Source of the DNA: Combretum micranthum
Taxonomy: Eukaryota > Streptophyta > Magnoliopsida > Myrtales > Combretaceae
Length of the DNA: 64,000 bases
Direction: 5' to 3'
NCBI GenBank assembly: GCA_024138025.1
Contig: JAMXBD010000364.1
Span: 248,001 to 312,000 of the forward strand
Shown here: positions 59,854 to 64,000 of the stretch, piece after piece
Layout: every line of letters starts with the position of its first letter
How positions within the stretch are numbered: the first letter of the stretch is position 1
Program-made: the position numbers and the translations under genes
The notes under the pieces: model-generated
Seen by the model: only the letters and a program-made list of their open reading frames with translations
What the model was told of the DNA's origin: nothing
Database searches by the model: none

Positions 59854-61514
59854 GTCCTCAAAACTTGAGAATACGTACCTAAAGATTCAAAGAAACTCGG
59901 GTACTTGCATCGTATCTCATCCTTGGCTTCCCATGTTGCCTCTTTGTGAGAATGATTTCTCCATAGAATCTTGACATACTTGATTTCCTTATTCCTCAAC
60001 TTTTGAACCTTTCGGTCAAATTTGTATCGTGTGTTCTTCATAAGTGAGATTTTCCTTTAAGAGCACTGGTTCTAACTGCAAAACTCGTTCCTGGTCGAAT
60101 ACATGCTTACGTAGCATAGAGAGGTAGAACACATTATGTACTCCAGACAGATTCAGAGGCAAGGCTAGACGGTAAGCTAAATCTTTAACTCGTTCTAGCA
60201 CTTCAAAAGGTTCAATGTATCGTGAGCTTAACTTTCCTTGTGAGCGCACTCGATGTATACTCTTTATTGGGTTTATCTTTAAGTACACATGATCTCCAAC
60301 TTGAAATTCCAAAGTCCTTCTCTTCTTATCAACACAACTCTTTTGTCTGTCCTATGCCTCCTTCATCCTTTGTCTAATTATTCTTACTTTATCCATTGTG
60401 TCTTGTACTAGCTCAGGTCCAATTGCAGGCTGCTCTATGTCATCCTAAAACAAAGGCGATCTACATTGTCGTCCATATAATGCCTCATAGGGTGGCATCT
60501 GGATCATCGAGTGATAGCTATTATTGTATGCAAACTCGATCAGCGGCAAATGGACATTCCATCTTCTTTTGAAATCCATGACACATGCCCTCAACATATC
60601 TTCTAAAGTTTGAATTGCCCGTTTTGACTGACCATCAGTCTGAGGGTGGTATGCCGTACTAAAGTGTAGTTTCGTCCACATAATCTTACGTAAGCTAGTC
60701 CAAAACTTATATACAAACCTTGGTTCTCGATCCGATACGATTCCGGTTGGTACTCCATGTAAACGTAATACCTCCCATACATAAAGCTTTACTAGCTTTT
60801 TCATGGAAAACATCATATTGATCTGTATGAAGTGAGCCGACTTAATTAATCTATCAACTATGACCTAAATGACATCATATTTGGTTGATGGCTTTGGCAA
60901 TCTATAGACAAAATCCATGGAAATTTGATCCCATTTCCACTTAGGTATCGACAAGGGTTTTAACAATCCTCCTGGCCTTTGGTGTTCCACCTTCACTTGT
61001 TGGCATGTTGGGCACTTCATCACATAATCAGCTACATCTTGTTTCATTCTATTACACAAATAATGACTCTTGAGATCTTGGTACACTTGGGTTCCTCCTA
61101 GATGTACCGTATATCCTGAGTTATGAGCCTCGCTCATAATTTCCTTTCTCATTTCCTTATCATCAGGCACACAAAGTCATCCTTTCATTCTCATGATATC
61201 ATCATCATCGATTTCATCAGTAACCTTCCCATCTTGTACTTCCTTCTTTATCCTTTGTATCTTCTCATCATAGTGTTAAGTTTCCTTGATTCTTTCCACC
61301 AAAGTTGGTTCCAACATTAGATTAGCTATCTCTACTTCCACATTTTGTCCTGTAATTTCAATGCTTAGCTTCTCAGACTCATTTATCAACCCCCTCTGAT
61401 TTGTAAGTAAGGCAGCAACTTCTTCATGACTCTTGTGGCTCAAAGCATCCACAAAGGCGTTTACTTGTCCAGGACAATAATTGATTCCAAGACCACGTAG
61501 AATGGAGGTATGTT
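59854..61514 (-). pseudogene. Ty3/gypsy chromovirus pol remnant: RNase H end, integrase, chromodomain (element F)
   Basis: On minus from 61514: RNase H tail INYCPGQVNAFVDALSHKS, integrase zinc-binding region (HNSGYTVHLGGTQVYQDLKS, MKCPTCQQVK), catalytic core (WDQISMDFVYRLPK, IVSDREPRFVYKFW, STAYHPQTDGQSKRAIQ, FAYNNSYHSMIQMPPYEALY) and C-terminal domain (FQVGDHVYLKINPIKSIHR). A frameshift near 60020 leads to the chromodomain (RNKEIKYVKILWRNHSHKEA). Five stops interrupt the main frame; each replaces a residue reachable by a C-to-T or G-to-A change (Trp, Arg or Gln codons). RT and protease are missing: the sequence becomes unrelated at 61515. The layout and chromodomain point to the Tekay/Del clade. 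It is inactive. Confidence 0.9.
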
Positions 61515-63472
61515 GCGATTACCTATCTGATTAACATCAATGCAATTAAATAAAAATTATGGTCATAATTTCAGGCTTGTTGTTGGAAAAAAAATGATGG
61601 TCGTAATCTAGTATAACAGGGTGGGGTAAGTAAGGAGGATATTGCAAAGAAAACCCTATAGGGTCATAGATTGAGTTTAGGTAATCCTATAGGGAAGTGA
61701 GGTAAGTTTGAGTCTTATATGACCAATCCTAAACCTTCCCCAATGCATCCCTACCCTCGCCATGTGGAGTTTTTCTCCTCTTATGTGATGCAAGTGGAGT
61801 TAGGACTGTAGAAGTCTCACACTCGCTTTGTGGGGTATACTAGAAGGTAGAAACAAATGCTAACATACCTATGGTATCCCTTACCATGTGGCTACTCTGA
61901 GTCGAGGGGTCGTCGATAGTAATGGGTCTTGAAGCAGATCGCACTAAAGAAGTTCTTCGTCGTTTACCCCTAACTCCAAGTAAGATCTAGATGAACTTCA
62001 CTAAATAAGCTAAACCTCCTTCTCCTTTTACGTCCCTTCATTGAATTGAACACCCTCTCCATGCTCCTCAACTGAAATTTATAATTCCACTCCACCATGC
62101 TCTTTGTCTTATTCGATAGCCTCATCTGTAATGGAGTGAGCTCGATTTTAAGCTTTTTTTTTTTTTTTGTCGTACGTTCTCTTGCTCAGGGTCTATATAA
62201 GGAAGAGTTAGATGAAACCTCTGGTAATGCTTGGCAAAACAATTGTCTTCACAAATAACTCCTAGATCAACTTAGCACCTGACTCCATAGCAAATGACAT
62301 TAAATTCTCAAGACTGTCATTATCCATAATTGTATTAACATGTAAACCAATCCATGAAGCATATAACGAGCATGCTTGTGTATTACCTTAACTTCAATAA
62401 TGTTTGAATTACACTAATCTTTACACATATTGTTTCAATGATTTGTTGAAAATTAATAAATCATCATCACCTTATCAATGGAAATCTCATATTGTGGCCT
62501 ATAATTTCCATCCATAATATTCTCATTAACATATATGATGAACATTAAATAATTTGCCATTTCAAATCTATTGACAACAAACTAGTAAGGGTAGATGGTA
62601 CTTCTTTCTTAATAAGTCATGCAAAACAATTCTCACAACTTAGGTACAATATTTTACTCGCTCACAATCAAAGCTTTTCAAACATAAAGTAATCATAAAC
62701 CAATCAGACTGTTCACCAAATTCCTTGTATGTAACCATAGATTTTAAAAGAAAACCATGTAGATCAATCAATGCAATCACTAAAATATTTACAACACCTT
62801 ACACGCACATCTATTGTGTATTATACGGAAAAATATTTTATAAAGAAGGACAAAGGAATGTCATTTGTTAATTAAGGAGAGGGAAATTTTGGTCATTCCT
62901 AATAAATGAGATATATAATAATCATCCCTCGCATTGATGATAGTCAACAAGTCTTTAAAAATAGTAAATCTTCAATAAATTATGATAAAGGGCAAAAGTT
63001 GTCATATGTTCAAAAATAAGAGGGTTCTATGGTTCATCCTTATTAGTTTTATTTATGTGTATTATATGGCAAGCATATAATACATGAGGTGCCTTTTCGT
63101 TTCTTGTGCTGTTACAAGAATTGAAGGGTTTCGTGTCTTTTCGTTTCCTATGCTGTTACAAGAATTGAAGGATTTCTTGTCTTTTTGTTTCTAAAGTACT
63201 GTTATAGAAATTAAAGGATCACAAAAGTTTATTTATATCTTTACCCTATTCCTCTTCTTTCTAAACCTAGAAACCTCTCAAAAAAGATCTATTGTGAGTT
63301 TTTCATCAAGAGGAGATCAAGATTTGGTTCAAGTAAGAAGATCTAATCATGATTTTTCAAGGATTCAAGAAATCTACATCTTTCTTAGGATTCTACTTGT
63401 GGTTTTTGAAGGAGCTTTCGAGGAAGAATCCTATTCTGATTCAAGATCTGGTTTTTGGAGATCTAATAGAAT
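61515..63472. other. Unassigned segment right of element F
   Basis: About 2 kb unrelated to pol. Minus-strand pieces look vaguely protein-like around 62040-62640 but are full of stops and match no family I know. It may be a decayed transposon. A TATA-like TTTATTTATATC near 63221 and a leader-like region follow the tandem repeat at 63093. The right end is the start of LTR I. Confidence 0.4.
63093..63224. repeat. 44-bp tandem repeat, 3 units
   Basis: Units starting CTTTTCGTTTCTTGTGCTG, CTTTTCGTTTCCTATGCTG and CTTTTTGTTTCTAAAGTAC, each continuing with a GTTA-AGAATTGAAGG-like part. The third is the most diverged. Confidence 0.75.
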
Positions 63473-64000
63473 TGTAAGCCCTGGAAAATTTCAGTAAATA
63501 ATTTTAAGATGAACTTTGAAAATAAACCCTAAAAATCACTCCAAATCAAAACCGAATTTCAACTAGTCCAAAAACACGAGCAAATCCAGAAATTTCCAAA
63601 TCTTGAGAAAAATAAGAATCCTTAAAACCAAAATAAGAACTCAACATACTTCATTCCAAAACCACTACGAACAACAAATTTTATACGTAACTCCGACTTA
63701 TAGAATCGGGTAATATAGAACCCAAAAACAAATTATAAAAAAAAAAGTAAATAACGATTAAACTTTCGGAAATGAAACTCAATTCAAAGAATTCCGAAAA
63801 CGTCGAGAGATATTAAATACTTACAAAAATCAAATTTGAAATAAATTTCTCAAATCAATTATGTTGTATAAACATAAAATATCAGTTTCCAAATTGGTAA
63901 AGATATAAATCAAAAAGTCAACCGGAAAACCTAAGTCCACAAAACTCCCTAGAAACCCAGTAGCCTAGATTCGACAATTCCGTATTCCTAAACCAAGGAG
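63473..64000 (+). repeat. Start of LTR I (family 1), partial
   Basis: TGTAAGCCCTGGAAAATTTC, matching the start of LTRs A (+), B and C (minus). It runs off the window. The end of the visible part (TTCCTAAACCAAGGAG) is closest to LTR C. Confidence 0.85.

Noticed and set aside
62040..62640. Possible decayed transposase on the minus strand
   Set aside because: Too many stops and no motif I can name, so left as unassigned.

Overview
The window is a TE-dense stretch of a plant nuclear genome, most likely a eudicot. It is AT-rich and contains one ordinary intron-bearing host gene of a plant-type family. The rest is almost entirely LTR retrotransposons of plant lineages: Ty3/gypsy chromoviruses of Tekay/Del type, Athila-like and Tat-like Ty3/gypsy, Ty1/copia and a TRIM. 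No prokaryotic or organellar feature was seen. All boundaries, splice sites and target-site duplications (TSDs) were read by eye.

Left nest (1-20324). A decayed chromovirus pol end runs into a polypurine tract and a 3' LTR (LTR D, starts at 624). LTR D is split by a solo LTR (C, 940-11147, TSD TAAGG). C is itself split by another solo LTR (B, 1340-6878, TSD AGCTT). A third solo LTR (A, 14075-18433) sits in a TG microsatellite. An LTR end of a different type (J, to 19565) and a truncated Ty1/copia gag follow.

Middle (21322-32337). A TRIM (192-bp LTRs, TSD ACTTC) has its left LTR split by a 10.4-kb non-autonomous Tat-like element on the minus strand (21401-31814, TSD AAGAC). That element codes only for Gag, which carries two zinc-knuckle modules and one internal UAG. 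Its 3' part and its LTR U3 hold several tandem arrays whose units each contain a short hairpin.

Host gene (35709-37339, minus). Five exons are predicted, giving about 397 residues. It is a plant protein of unknown function. AT-rich intergenic DNA flanks it.

Right nest (40927-64000). A minus-strand LTR (H) is abutted by a minus-strand chromovirus (F). The 3' LTR of F is split by a complete Athila-like non-autonomous element (G, 47046-54909, TSD CAAGT). The polypurine region of F is split by a solo LTR (E, 56261-59848, TSD GTTTT). The pol of F (59854-61514) carries five stops and a frameshift. Unrecognised DNA follows, then the start of another LTR (I).

Two signals look unusual. First, eight LTR copies, from long-diverged types, share an exon-like cassette in the transcribed leader: an acceptor, then a short acidic open frame (in seven of the eight, one ending Asp-Tyr-Phe/Tyr-x-stop), then in those seven an ATG just before a GTGAGT donor. 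Second, two unrelated non-autonomous elements carry arrays of short hairpins whose stems differ between units by compensatory changes.
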